Position numbers and translations under genes: made by a program. This document shows, piece by piece, positions 9,409 through 18,434 of a stretch of DNA of 64,000 bases. Source of the stretch: Thiomicrorhabdus immobilis (lineage in GTDB: Bacteria; Pseudomonadota; Gammaproteobacteria; Thiomicrospirales; Thiomicrospiraceae); the NCBI RefSeq assembly GCF_021654855.1, contig NZ_AP024202.1:2108001-2172000 (forward strand), read 5' to 3'. The notes under the pieces are model-generated. The model searched no databases and was not told the DNA's origin. It was given only the letters and a program-made list of their open reading frames with translations. Each line of letters starts with the position of its first letter. The first letter of the stretch is position 1.

Positions 9409-10691
9409 GACGTATCATTAAAAACGGTCGTGTCATCGATCCTAGTCAAAACCTAGATAAAACCACCAATGTATATCTCTCACGTGGCCGGATTGTTGCG
9501 GTGGCTGATGAAGCCCCAGACGGGTTTACCGCTGATCAGGAAATCGATGCAACCGGCAAATGGATCCTACCAGGCCTGGTGGATTTACAAGCACGATTAG
9601 GAGAGCCGGGTAGCCAATATGCCGGCAGCATCGCTTCAGAAACCAAAGCGGCGGTATCGGGTGGCATCACCAGTATTTGTTGTCCTCCAGACACCTCTCC
9701 GGTAAACGATTCGCAAGCGGTGACGGAACTATTACAACGCCGCGCACGCCAAGCGGCTACCGCTTTTGTCATGCCGATCGGTGCCATTACCCAAGGTTTA
9801 GATGGCGAACGTTTAAGCAACTCTTTCTCACTTAAAGAAGCCGGCTGTATTGCCCTAAGCCAAGCGGACAAACCGATACAAAACTCACTCACACTTAAAA
9901 ACGCCTTGGAGTACAACTCTACGTTGGACATTCCGATTTTTTTACGCTGTGAAGATAAACAATTACGCAACGGCGGTATTGCACATAGCGGTCCGGTGAG
10001 TTCGCGTTTAGGTTTGCCAGAAAACCCACCAGCGGCCGAAACGGCCGCTTTAGCGCGAGATTTGGTTTTGGTTGAAGAATCGGGAGTAAAAGCCCACTTT
10101 TCTCAACTCTCTTGCGCGCGATCGGTTGAGCTGATAGCGGATGCCAAAAAACGTGGATTACCGGTGACTTGCGACGTTGCCATTCACCAATTGCATCTTT
10201 CAGAAATGGATTTATTAAGCTTTAACAGCCTGTTCAATGTTTCGCCACCACTTCGTAGCATGAATGATAAACAAGCATTGATTCAGGGGGTTAGAAACGG
10301 CGTGATCGATGTGATTGTCAGTGACCATACCCCGTTAGAGCGAGATACTAAATTACTGCCCTTTGGTGAAAGTGCGCCAGGAATCAGTGGATTAGAAACC
10401 CTGTTGGCATTGCTTTTGAAACTGGTGCAAAACGGCGATTTGGATTTAATGACCGCGGTACGCAGTGTGACCCAGATGCCGGCCCAAATCATTGGTTGCC
10501 AGACAGGCTCACTCGTGGAAAACAGTTCAGCCGATTTCTGTATCGTTGACCCTGAAGCGATTTGGACTTTAGAAACCAAACAGATGTTAAGTAAAGGTAA
10601 AAACACACCGTTTGCCGGTTGGGAGTTTGTTGGCCAAGTGGAAGAGACCTTCTTCCAGGGACGACCTGTTTACCGCCGCGACAGCAACTGA
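9405..10691 (+). CDS. pyrX: Inactive dihydroorotase homologue (PyrX/PyrC'), likely structural partner of PyrB
   Basis: Amidohydrolase-fold protein of 428 residues with the overall layout of class I dihydroorotase: [45 protein letters not shown] and [10 protein letters not shown]. The metal-binding HxH that normally follows the PGLVD motif is replaced: the segment reads [10 protein letters not shown], so both histidines are lost (Q and R) while the neighbouring EPG is kept. This is the pattern of Pseudomonas PyrC', which has no catalysis but is needed for assembly or activity of aspartate transcarbamoylase. A separate active pyrC should be elsewhere in the genome. Start is GTG, overlapping the pyrB stop. 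No frameshift or stop is present, so it is not a pseudogene. Confidence 0.88.
   Translation: MRRIIKNGRVIDPSQNLDKTTNVYLSRGRIVAVADEAPDGFTADQEIDATGKWILPGLVDLQARLGEPGSQYAGSIASETKAAVSGGITSICCPPDTSPVNDSQAVTELLQRRARQAATAFVMPIGAITQGLDGERLSNSFSLKEAGCIALSQADKPIQNSLTLKNALEYNSTLDIPIFLRCEDKQLRNGGIAHSGPVSSRLGLPENPPAAETAALARDLVLVEESGVKAHFSQLSCARSVELIADAKKRGLPVTCDVAIHQLHLSEMDLLSFNSLFNVSPPLRSMNDKQALIQGVRNGVIDVIVSDHTPLERDTKLLPFGESAPGISGLETLLALLLKLVQNGDLDLMTAVRSVTQMPAQIIGCQTGSLVENSSADFCIVDPEAIWTLETKQMLSKGKNTPFAGWEFVGQVEETFFQGRPVYRRDSN
9569..9580. repeat. 12-bp palindrome ACCAGGCCTGGT (copy 2, within pyrX)
   Basis: Exact copy, read as PGLV in the conserved WILPGLVDL segment immediately before the lost metal site. 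Confidence 0.95.
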
Positions 10692-10719
10692 TTGATCCCA
10701 ACTTAAAACACCTCAATTT

Positions 10720-11457
10720 ATGGAATCTTATTCACTTAAAAAACCTGCCAATCAAGCTGAACAACTCAATGGCTTTTGGTTGGTCACCCTCATGTTAAAT
10801 GATGAGATTCCTTTTGCTGCCTGCTTGGGAACATTTTTCCACTTCGATGCCGCTCCTCAGATACCTTTGACTCTGTTTCAATATGGCCAAGACAATACCT
10901 CAAACAGCTACCAGTTCTTAACCCAGCAAGCTTTACCGCAAGCCGTGATTGAACATAGCCTAGAACTTTACAGTGATGCAGATGACGTTATGCCTCATCT
11001 GGAACCACCTGCCTCGCCTGTTTTGATTTTGGGTGATGGCCTTTATATGGCCAACGCCTTTGCTTTAGCCAAACACCGTAGTTTACAAACCGCTAACACT
11101 GTCACCAATGTCATTCTCGCGAGCGAAACCGCTTTTCCATTTATGGTAAAACCGGCACGCTATTTAATGAACGAGATGCCTGCCGAGGCGATTGGCGCCT
11201 CAACACTATTGGAAGATTGGCACATTCAAAACCGGCTAGCTTCACAGCAAGGCTTACCCGGTTGTTTTGAGGGTAGCATTGATGAGATGTTCACTGAATG
11301 GTTACAAGCCAAGCACTACCAAATGCAGGCCAGTGGTGAAATTGAGAACTGGCAGGTGGTGGTTTTTTCAGAAAATTCGGTACAAAAAAAATGCCTGCAA
11401 GCAAGCCAATCGTTTGATTGGGTTGAACTTGTAGGCATTTTCAATCTAAAAACATAG
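10720..11457 (+). CDS. Unknown protein with possible ferredoxin-reductase-like segment
   Basis: A 245-residue protein I do not recognise, 28 bp after pyrX and probably in the same transcript, but with no visible ribosome site. No signal peptide or membrane segment. The middle (SPVLILGDGLYMANAFALAK) resembles the nucleotide-binding turn of ferredoxin-NADP reductase-fold proteins such as PyrK, where a GGG-I-PL motif is followed by ALAK; the N-terminal half (FWLVTLMLN... CLGTFFHF) could be a worn flavin-binding barrel. The glycines are incomplete, so flavin or NAD binding is doubtful. Position after pyr genes makes a link to pyrimidine metabolism possible but unproven. A strong hairpin lies in its last 70 bases. 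Confidence 0.6.
   Translation: MESYSLKKPANQAEQLNGFWLVTLMLNDEIPFAACLGTFFHFDAAPQIPLTLFQYGQDNTSNSYQFLTQQALPQAVIEHSLELYSDADDVMPHLEPPASPVLILGDGLYMANAFALAKHRSLQTANTVTNVILASETAFPFMVKPARYLMNEMPAEAIGASTLLEDWHIQNRLASQQGLPGCFEGSIDEMFTEWLQAKHYQMQASGEIENWQVVVFSENSVQKKCLQASQSFDWVELVGIFNLKT
11388..11441. terminator. Long hairpin inside the 3' end of the coding region, likely terminator for the leftward genes
   Basis: AAAATGCCTGCAAG pairs with CTTGTAGGCATTTT (one G-T wobble), and the inner CAAGCCAATC pairs with GATTGGGTTG (one mismatch), giving a stem of more than 20 bp. Read leftwards it is followed by a run of eight T, as expected for an intrinsic terminator of the small gene/ppk2 unit. Read rightwards it has TTTT. 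It lies within the unknown gene's coding sequence, before its stop at 11455-11457. Confidence 0.7.
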
Positions 11458-11509
11458 CGGTTTAAATTTTCTACTCTAAACATCTGAATCTCTGCATTTA
11501 ATACAAACA

Positions 11510-11740
11510 TCACTCCTCAAGCTCATCGATAAACTTAGCTTTTTTGCGCGTTTTTTTAGCTAGTTTTTCAATATCTTTCGCTACCGTGTGCAACGCCAAT
11601 TCTGCCGTAGAACCGATTGCCGCTTCAATCAGAATTTGTAACTCTTCAAAGTTTTCAGATGTAAGGGCTTTCTTTTGCTCTTTAGTCAGGCTTTTTTTAA
11701 AGCCATCAACTACTTTATACGCATGCTTATCAATTTTCAT
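11510..11740 (-). CDS. Small charged helical protein downstream of ppk2
   Basis: 76 residues, very rich in Lys and Glu (MKIDKHAYKVVDGFKKSLTK at the start, KKTRKKAKFIDELEE at the end), with predicted alpha-helix and no membrane segment or cysteine. I do not recognise the family. It lies 27 bp downstream of ppk2 on the same strand, so it is probably in that transcript, and its ATG is preceded by GGGGGAG, a strong ribosome site, which supports real expression. A role as a small partner or regulator of the kinase is only a guess from position. Confidence 0.7.
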   Translation of the reverse strand: MKIDKHAYKVVDGFKKSLTKEQKKALTSENFEELQILIEAAIGSTAELALHTVAKDIEKLAKKTRKKAKFIDELEE

Positions 11741-11767
11741 CGCTTACTCCCCCGTTCAGTTTGTCTA

Positions 11768-12562
11768 TCAATCGTATTGGAAAATATCTTCACCCGAACT
11801 CACAATCAAAGGATCGGGTTGTCCAACCACCTCTTCATCCTTACCTTCGTATGGAATCTGGCTCAATACATGACGCATCGCCTCTAAACGCGCACGTTTT
11901 TTATCGTTTGATTTCACAACCGTCCACGGTGCATGGTTGGTATTGGTGTAGAAGAACATATCTTCCTTGGCACGCGTGTAATCATCCCATCGGTCAAGTG
12001 ATGCCAAATCCATGGGGCTTAACTTCCACTGTTTTAGAGGGTCTGTTTTTCGAGCATTGAAACGTCTTAACTGCTCTTTACGGCCAACTGAGAACCAGAA
12101 CTTCATAATACGAACACCATCGGCTTGAATCATACGCTCAAACTCTGGGGCTTGGTGCATAAACAAGGTATATTCCTGTGGCTTACAAAACCCCATGACT
12201 CGCTCAACACCGGCACGGTTGTACCAAGAACGGTCAAACAACACGATTTCACCTGCCGTCGGCATGTTTTCGATATAACGCTGAAAATACCACTGGCCTT
12301 TTTCAATTTCACTAGGTTTATCCAATGCAACCACTCGTGCTCCACGAGGGTTAAGATGCTCCATCATTCGTTTGATGGTCCCCCCCTTGCCGGCGGCATC
12401 ACGCCCTTCGAAAACCAGCACGATTCGTTCATCGTTTTCTTTAACCCACTTTTGCAATTTCAAAAGCTCAATCTGCAAAGAACGCTTAGTTTTTTCATAT
12501 TCTGCGCGGCTAATCTTGTCTGTATAAGGGTAATTACTCTCACTGGATTTGACTTTCTTCAC
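11768..12562 (-). CDS. ppk2: Polyphosphate kinase 2
   Basis: Cytosolic PPK2-family kinase transferring phosphate between polyphosphate and nucleoside diphosphates. Walker A is GRDAAGKGG, the lid/basic region includes RGARVVALDKPSE, and Walker B is VLFDRSWYNRAGVERVMGF; the later KFWFSVGRKEQLRRFNAR and NHAPWTVVKSNDKKRARL are conserved. Single domain, 264 residues, typical of one-domain PPK2. The strand runs opposite to the pyr operon; upstream AGGAGG-like sequence near the start supports the ATG at 12562. It likely stores or releases energy from polyphosphate; direction (ATP or GTP preference) cannot be told from sequence by eye. Confidence 0.95.
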   Translation of the reverse strand: MKKVKSSESNYPYTDKISRAEYEKTKRSLQIELLKLQKWVKENDERIVLVFEGRDAAGKGGTIKRMMEHLNPRGARVVALDKPSEIEKGQWYFQRYIENMPTAGEIVLFDRSWYNRAGVERVMGFCKPQEYTLFMHQAPEFERMIQADGVRIMKFWFSVGRKEQLRRFNARKTDPLKQWKLSPMDLASLDRWDDYTRAKEDMFFYTNTNHAPWTVVKSNDKKRARLEAMRHVLSQIPYEGKDEEVVGQPDPLIVSSGEDIFQYD

Positions 12563-12850
12563 TCTAACCTCCTACTTAAAGAATTTCGTTTAATTGTTTA
12601 TCGTCAATACTTTAACTATACGCCGATTTCAATCGGTTTTCAGGCCACGATAAGATTTATCGTTTTCTAAAATTGATTCAAAACAATTTACTCCTATAAA
12701 GCCATTTCCATATCGCAAATCGGATTTTCAACCGCACCCATTTGCTTGTTTTGGACAACGATGGTTCACTTAATCCATTAGAATAGGCAAAACATAAGAT
12801 AAACAAAACAAAACATAAACTAATTTCAATTAAATGTTGCTGGAGTCCCC

Positions 12851-13555
12851 ATGCCTGATTCAATCATCACTCGTTATGAAAATGTAAAAAACAGAATCAA
12901 CCAGGCCTGTCTAAATGCCGAACGCCCTCCTGAATCTGTGCGATTACTGGCCGTCAGCAAAACCAAACCTATCGAAGACATTCAGGAATTGGCGCAACAT
13001 GGTCAATCCGCTTTTGGGGAAAACTACCTGCAAGAAGCTTTAGAGAAAATTGCTCTTTTACCGAATGCAGAGTGGCATTTTATTGGACCGATTCAGTCCA
13101 ATAAAACCAAACCCATCGCTGAAAACTTCCAGTGGGTGCACAGTATAGATCGTTTAAAAATCGCTCAACGCTTAAGTGCTCAACGCCCTGAAAACTTGCC
13201 ACCACTGCAAGTTTTACTAGAAGTAAACATCAGCCAAGAACCCTCTAAGGCGGGCTTTACGCCGCATGAAATCCTAGAAATTGCACCACAAATATCCGAA
13301 CTGCCTAATTTGCAGTTAAGAGGCTTAATGGCCATTCCACAACCGGCTAAAACCTTTGAAGAGCAAAAGAAACCTTTTGCGGCCATGCGCCAACTATTGC
13401 AGAAATTACAGGAAACGTTACCCAATCATTCCATCGATACCTTGTCTATGGGAATGTCGGGGGATTTAGAAGCGGCCATTTATGAAGGCGCGACCATTGT
13501 GCGCATCGGAACAGATATATTTGGCGCAAGAGATTACAGCAATAAAGAATCTTGA
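12851..13555 (+). CDS. yggS: PLP homeostasis protein YggS/PLPBP
   Basis: Single-domain pyridoxal-phosphate-binding barrel protein, related to the N-terminal half of alanine racemase, that keeps free PLP balanced; no catalytic activity is known. The PLP lysine lies in LLAVSKTKP, followed by FGENYLQEA, WHFIGPIQSNK, LLEVNISQEPSKAG, LRGLMAIP and the phosphate-binding SMGMSGDLEAAI near the end. Length of 234 residues is normal. In many proteobacteria yggS is followed directly by proC and yggT; here those genes are 4 kb further on, after two unrelated genes. It ends at a strong terminator. GCTGGAG precedes the start. Confidence 0.95.
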   Translation: MPDSIITRYENVKNRINQACLNAERPPESVRLLAVSKTKPIEDIQELAQHGQSAFGENYLQEALEKIALLPNAEWHFIGPIQSNKTKPIAENFQWVHSIDRLKIAQRLSAQRPENLPPLQVLLEVNISQEPSKAGFTPHEILEIAPQISELPNLQLRGLMAIPQPAKTFEEQKKPFAAMRQLLQKLQETLPNHSIDTLSMGMSGDLEAAIYEGATIVRIGTDIFGARDYSNKES

Positions 13556-13587
13556 TTTGAGAAAATCATACAAAATCAAGGCATAAA

Positions 13588-13620
13588 AAAGCCAAAATCA
13601 ATTAACTCGATTTTGGCTTT
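13588..13620 (+). terminator. Intrinsic terminator after yggS
   Basis: AAAGCCAAAATC and GATTTTGGCTTT form a perfect 12-bp stem around a nine-base loop, preceded by A-run and ending in TTT. It lies 33 bp after the yggS stop. Confidence 0.85.
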
Positions 13621-13807
13621 ATCTCCTTTTTGCACAAACCCAACAACATGAACAATCCAGCTTTTACTATTGGGCTTGCAAGGGTGATTTATCCATTTAA
13701 ATCTCTTTAACTGCCAATCACCTCTATATTTTATGTAACGACCTATTTACCGAATTCTTAAGTGTTATCTTTAGCTTTTTTACAGGCTTTCATTTTGCAC
13801 TCAAGCT

Positions 13808-14803
13808 TTATGTAATCACCTCGGTTTGTTTAGTCAAACCCTCATGAAGACTTTCGGCATTTTCAGGCTCAGTTTTATCAGCAGAATCTTTGGATTTACT
13901 TTGCGCCATCTGCGCTAACTGCTCATGAAATGCAGTTACTCGCTCCAACCAGCCTTGTCGGCTGTCTTGTTCAGGAATACGCTGAGCGTTAACATCTGCC
14001 ATCAATTCATTCAAGAAATTTTGAGCATTTTCAAACTGCTCACTTAAACGGTTAATCGCCTCTTGCCAATTTTGCAAATACGCAGGTAGATCACTCATAT
14101 CAACGCCATATTTCTGGGTAACCTCCTCACCGGTAGCGGGCTGTTCAGTTTGCTGTTGTACCTGGTTGTATTCTGCCAATGCGGCCTTTTGATAACGGAC
14201 CGCAGTAGATTCTGTCTGTGTTAAATTAAGTTTAAAGCTACTCAATTGACCAAAATCGATCTTTAACTCCATCGCCTGCTGCAAAGCCTGTTCGATATTG
14301 CCATCAAAAAACTGGTTTGATAACGAATCTACCTGCTCAAATACATCAAACACCGCTTTTAATTCATCTTCGTTCAAATCACCCTCTACACTAAAGGCAA
14401 ACTGTTCCTCAAAGGCGGTCATTTCCATAGCTTGTTTACTTTCAAAATAACGTACACCTTGCGGCCTTTGTTGTTCAGAAGCCATCTCTTTATAAGATTG
14501 GTATTGAGCATAAAGCTGACGGAAATCGACCGTGACCAAATCCCCTTCCTTTGTCGTTAGTTGCAAACTCATGGTTTCGCTATATTGATAAGCCCTTTCA
14601 ACCTGCTGCATGTTTGATATTGAGCTTGCCGCTTTTGAGCTAGGTGCATAAGTGACATCGCCCTGATTGGCTGAACTTTTTGCTGTATTTGAGGTCTGTT
14701 TTGCCAGATCAGCGACGTTTAAGTTCACAGCACTGTTTTTCTTTGGATCTTGGCCATCAAACAGGCGATTTAAGAGAGGGTTATCAACAATTGTATTTGA
14801 CAT
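13808..14803 (-). CDS. DUF5610-like helical protein of unknown function
   Basis: A 331-residue soluble protein (start MSNTIVDNPLLNRLFDGQ, chosen over a start 19 codons earlier because AAAAGG lies upstream). It is rich in Gln, Glu and Ser, begins with a disordered stretch, then has RAYQYSETMSLQLTTKEGDLVTVDF, which I associate with DUF5610-type proteins of marine gammaproteobacteria, and ends with long helices (LPAYLQNWQEAINRLSEQF) and a charged tail. No signal peptide or transmembrane segment. Function unknown; it stands alone on the minus strand. The family name is from memory and moderate in confidence. Confidence 0.75.
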   Translation of the reverse strand: MSNTIVDNPLLNRLFDGQDPKKNSAVNLNVADLAKQTSNTAKSSANQGDVTYAPSSKAASSISNMQQVERAYQYSETMSLQLTTKEGDLVTVDFRQLYAQYQSYKEMASEQQRPQGVRYFESKQAMEMTAFEEQFAFSVEGDLNEDELKAVFDVFEQVDSLSNQFFDGNIEQALQQAMELKIDFGQLSSFKLNLTQTESTAVRYQKAALAEYNQVQQQTEQPATGEEVTQKYGVDMSDLPAYLQNWQEAINRLSEQFENAQNFLNELMADVNAQRIPEQDSRQGWLERVTAFHEQLAQMAQSKSKDSADKTEPENAESLHEGLTKQTEVIT

Positions 14804-14932
14804 AGGAAAAGCCTTTTCTGATTGTAAGTTCCCTTGAGTGTTTTTTATTCTTATACCCAAGTATATCGGCCGATTAATTAAAACTTAATTTTTTCATAAA
14901 AACGGATATGTTTAACCGCCCATTAACGAATC

Positions 14933-14944
14933 ACCAGGCCTGGT
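14933..14944. repeat. 12-bp palindrome ACCAGGCCTGGT (copy 3, intergenic)
   Basis: Exact copy in the 276-bp divergent region between the DUF5610-like gene and the multihaem lipoprotein gene. It could act on either promoter; no T-tract follows. Confidence 0.95.
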
Positions 14945-15079
14945 TAAAATTAGAACCGACCAGCTGAAATTAACCTCAATCAATTTAATTAACGACTTTA
15001 TAAACAAACTTTGACCTCTTTCAAGCAAAACGTTTTAATAGAAAGAATCAGCGTGAGTAGATTAATGGAGAGCATGAAA

Positions 15080-17359
15080 ATGAAATTGCTAAACAACCTA
15101 AGTTTATTAAGTGTACCTATTTTCTTAGCCTTGTCTTTAGCCGGTTGTGGTGGAGGTGGCGGAAGCGATACAACAACAATAGACCCTGCTCCAACGTTGC
15201 AAAGTTTATCGGTGCAAGATACTTCAGCCGTTTATACTGCAACCTCGGTTGTGGTAACGGTTAGCTTATCCGCTGCTTCCGAAGAGGCTATTAGCGTAAA
15301 CTACACCACAGTTGATGGTACTGCTGTTGCAGGAACAGACTATACCGCTACGAGTGGCGTTTTAGATTTCTCCGCAGGCGACATCTCTAAAACAGTAACG
15401 ATTCAGTTGCAAGCTAGCCGAAATACCGATACGACCAAACTATTTCATCTCACCTTAAGCAATCCAACCAATGCTACCATTTCCGATGATACCGGGGTTG
15501 TTGTTCTATTAGATAATTCACCAGACAGTGCTATGTTTAGTAATACCGCCGCCATAGAAAACTGGGGTAGCGAGGGTGTATTTACCGCATCGGCAACCTG
15601 CGCTGCTTGCCATGCAGGAAATGGCTTGGTAATGGACTACAATGGTGATGACGTGAGTCCATTTACTAAATGGAAGCATTCCACTATGGCCAATGCCTTA
15701 AATGACCCTTACTTCAATGCCGTGGTTGAAGAAGAGGGGCACGTTTTTCCAGACAAAAAAGTCTTTATTGAAGATACCTGTATGCGTTGCCATGCCCCTA
15801 TGGCTTATACTCATGCTCACCAAACTAATACCGACTTGGTAGATGACCCCACCACTTTACTAGCCGATGGTGGTTACCCATTTGCCACTGCGATTGAAGA
15901 CAATGCCGCTCGTGAGGGGGTCGCTTGTACCTCCTGCCATCAGGTTCAACCAGATAATCTTGGCACCATTGCCAGTATGAGCGGGCACTACCAAATAAAA
16001 TCAACGTCAGATACGGGAAATAAAACCATCTTTGGACCATTTCAACTGCCAACTGGCAATAACATGATTAACCAAACAGGCTATACACCTCAATATGCGG
16101 CTCATATTGCCGAATCTGCGTTATGCGCTTCTTGCCATAACCTTTACACTCCATCTTTAGACTTGGACGGCAATCCCATTTTGATTGACCCTAATGATTC
16201 TAATTCTATCGCTCAATTCCCCGAACAAACACCTTATTGGGAATGGTTAAACAGCGATTTTTCTGACCCCACAAAAGGCAATAAAACCTGCCAGGCTTGC
16301 CATATGGCGGAACCAGAAGCAGGCTATAAAACCGTTATTAGTACAAAAAGCCCTGGTAATGCAACACTTGTTGAACGTCCAGATTTTGGAGGTAAAGATA
16401 ATTTAGATAGCTTTTTTGGAGTACATGAATTTGTAGGGGGAAATAGCTACTTATTGACCCTGCTTAAAACCTATATGACAGAACTCGGTTTAGGCACAGA
16501 CTCTGGACATACCGCTCAAGGATTTCAAGATAAAGTGGATGCAACCAAAGCGTTTTTAAGTACTGCCGCTGATGTAGTTGCCATGCCATCTCTTGTCGGA
16601 ACGACTCTAACTGTACCGGTAAAAATCACCAATAATACCGGCCATAAACTGCCAACCAGTTACCCATCTCGCCGTATGTGGGTACATTTAAAGATCACCG
16701 ACAACAATGGTACAACGGTATTTGAATCGGGAGCAGTGGATAGTAATGGTCGAATTGCCAAAGATAATTCTACTACGGGATTTACCCAAAGTAAGTGTTT
16801 AGAGATGCTTAAACAGCCTGATGCGGCTAGTTTTGATTCCATTGCCGAGGGTTGCTATGAACCGCATCACGACACCATTAACAGTGCCGACCAGGTGGCT
16901 ATTTATGAGGGTGTATTGGGCGACGTCAACCAGGATATTACTCATGTGTTATTGCATGCTCGTCAATACCTTAAAGATAATCGCATTCCACCAAAGGGTT
17001 GGACATTAGATGGACAACACACTAACCCAGCCGACAGCAGCATAATGGATGACGGTATTGTCGGCTTGGCCTCAACCGATACCGATTTTGCACCGGGTAA
17101 AGAAGCTGCGGGTTCTGATGCAACGGACACCGTCACATACAATATTGACGTTTCAGCGGGTACTGCTCCATTTAATGTCACGGTTGAGCTGTATTATCAA
17201 ACCATTAAACCGAGCTTTGTATTGGGCATGCATGCCGATGATGTCGCACATGGAGGTATAACTGGTGATAGCTACGTAGGACGTTTTAAAGAGATGTATG
17301 AAAAAACACCTCCCATCACCGAAACGCTGGCTAGTCAAACGATAAACAATATAAATTAA
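15080..17359 (+). CDS. Five-haem c-type cytochrome lipoprotein with a Calx-beta domain
   Basis: Exported lipoprotein of about 759 residues. MKLLNNLSLLSVPIFLALS ends in the lipobox LAGC followed by a glycine run, so it should be anchored to a membrane, possibly the outer one. Then a Calx-beta-type beta-sandwich (VNYTTVDGTAVAGTDYTATS, residues about 85-145), then five CxxCH haem sites (CAACH, CMRCH, CTSCH, CASCH, CQACH, roughly at bases 15599, 15779, 15925, 16124, 16289), then a beta-rich C-terminus with NNTGHKLPTSYPSRR. I choose ATG 15080, which GGAGAG precedes at good spacing; ATGs at 15065 and 15074 are alternatives. Likely an extracytoplasmic electron carrier or redox enzyme; the substrate is unknown. 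It stands alone between yggS and proC. Confidence 0.85.
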   Translation: MKLLNNLSLLSVPIFLALSLAGCGGGGGSDTTTIDPAPTLQSLSVQDTSAVYTATSVVVTVSLSAASEEAISVNYTTVDGTAVAGTDYTATSGVLDFSAGDISKTVTIQLQASRNTDTTKLFHLTLSNPTNATISDDTGVVVLLDNSPDSAMFSNTAAIENWGSEGVFTASATCAACHAGNGLVMDYNGDDVSPFTKWKHSTMANALNDPYFNAVVEEEGHVFPDKKVFIEDTCMRCHAPMAYTHAHQTNTDLVDDPTTLLADGGYPFATAIEDNAAREGVACTSCHQVQPDNLGTIASMSGHYQIKSTSDTGNKTIFGPFQLPTGNNMINQTGYTPQYAAHIAESALCASCHNLYTPSLDLDGNPILIDPNDSNSIAQFPEQTPYWEWLNSDFSDPTKGNKTCQACHMAEPEAGYKTVISTKSPGNATLVERPDFGGKDNLDSFFGVHEFVGGNSYLLTLLKTYMTELGLGTDSGHTAQGFQDKVDATKAFLSTAADVVAMPSLVGTTLTVPVKITNNTGHKLPTSYPSRRMWVHLKITDNNGTTVFESGAVDSNGRIAKDNSTTGFTQSKCLEMLKQPDAASFDSIAEGCYEPHHDTINSADQVAIYEGVLGDVNQDITHVLLHARQYLKDNRIPPKGWTLDGQHTNPADSSIMDDGIVGLASTDTDFAPGKEAAGSDATDTVTYNIDVSAGTAPFNVTVELYYQTIKPSFVLGMHADDVAHGGITGDSYVGRFKEMYEKTPPITETLASQTINNIN

Positions 17360-17373
17360 TCAATGTGATTTGG

Positions 17374-17400
17374 ATACCTACCAGGCCTGGTAGGTATTTT
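17374..17400 (+). terminator. 24-bp perfect palindrome plus T-tract after the cytochrome gene, built on the 12-bp repeat (copy 4)
   Basis: The repeat ACCAGGCCTGGT (17380-17391) is extended on both sides by ATACCT/AGGTAT to a perfect 24-bp palindrome at 17374-17397, ending in TTTT. It lies 14 bp after the stop codon and should fold into a hairpin terminator, so the repeat is used here as a transcription end. Confidence 0.8.
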
Positions 17401-17606
17401 TAACTTATCTCAAACATTCACAGTCCAAAACATCTCTATTGCTTTTTAAGCTGTTTTTTACGTTTTCAAACTTCGCTTAAATCGCCAAAAAACAAAGTAA
17501 ATCTATTACCATCCCTTCTATAATTTTGTCCTCAAGATAGCGTATAATACTTGCTAACTTTTTACAGACCATTTGTCTACTTTTCAATGGAAAATACTGA
17601 ACGATT

Positions 17607-18434
17607 ATGAACGCAACTATCTGTTTTATTGGCGCAGGAAATATGGCGCAAAGTCTTATTGGTGGATTGATTGCCAGTGGTTATAACAAACAAAACATCA
17701 TCGCTACCGATCCTACAGAAGCTCAACGCAATTCAGTCACCCAAAATTTTGGCATCCATTGCTTAGCGGATAACGCTGAAGCGATTCAAAGATCCGATAT
17801 TGTGGTACTGGCAGTTAAACCTCAAGTGCTTGAATCGGTCTGTCACAGCATTGCTGACGCAGTACAAGCTAAAAAGCCGCTGATTATTTCGGTAGCCGCC
17901 GGTATTCGCTCAGATGATATCAATCGTTGGCTGGGCAGTAACACCGCGATAGTGAGAACCATGCCCAACACCCCTGCTCTCATCCAAACCGGCGCAACCG
18001 GTCTGTTTGCCAATACCTTTGTGTCCAATGAGCAACAGAGCCAAGCGGAACATATTTTACGCGCGGCAGGCATTACCGTATGGGTGGATGAAGAAGCAAA
18101 ACTCGATGCGGTAACCGCCCTTTCCGGTAGTGGGCCTGCGTATTACTTTATGTTTATGGAAGCGATGGAACAAACCGCGCAGACACTGGGTTTAGATGAA
18201 AAAACCGCACACTTATTGACCCTGCAAACGGCTTTAGGTGCGGCAAAAATGGCGTTAGAGAGCCATCAAGATTGTGCGACCTTGCGTAAAAACGTAACCT
18301 CTCCAAACGGTACGACCGAACGTGCCATTCAAAGCTTTGAAAATGCCGGGTTACACCAAATCGTTGAAAATGCGATGAAAGCGGCTCAAACCCGTGCCCA
18401 AGAACTCGCCGATGAATTAGGAGGAAAAGCTTAA
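17607..18434 (+). CDS. proC: Pyrroline-5-carboxylate reductase
   Basis: NAD(P)H-dependent reduction of pyrroline-5-carboxylate to proline. N-terminal Rossmann motif ICFIGAGNMAQSLIGGL, then VVLAVKPQ, VRTMPNTPALI and the C-terminal signature region ALSGSGPAYYFMFMEAM and VTSPNGTTERAI. Length of 275 residues is normal. A TATAAT at 17543-17548 could be the -10 element; no good -35 is seen. Its stop shares one base with the yggT start (TAATG), and yggT in turn touches metX, so proline and methionine genes form one operon. Confidence 0.97.
   Translation: MNATICFIGAGNMAQSLIGGLIASGYNKQNIIATDPTEAQRNSVTQNFGIHCLADNAEAIQRSDIVVLAVKPQVLESVCHSIADAVQAKKPLIISVAAGIRSDDINRWLGSNTAIVRTMPNTPALIQTGATGLFANTFVSNEQQSQAEHILRAAGITVWVDEEAKLDAVTALSGSGPAYYFMFMEAMEQTAQTLGLDEKTAHLLTLQTALGAAKMALESHQDCATLRKNVTSPNGTTERAIQSFENAGLHQIVENAMKAAQTRAQELADELGGKA

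Noticed and set aside
9405-10691. Active dihydroorotase (pyrC)
   Set aside because: The metal-binding HxH is missing, so catalysis is unlikely; the gene is called pyrX.
12125-12670. 181-residue plus-strand frame over ppk2
   Set aside because: Opposes a clear PPK2 gene and has no motifs or ribosome site.
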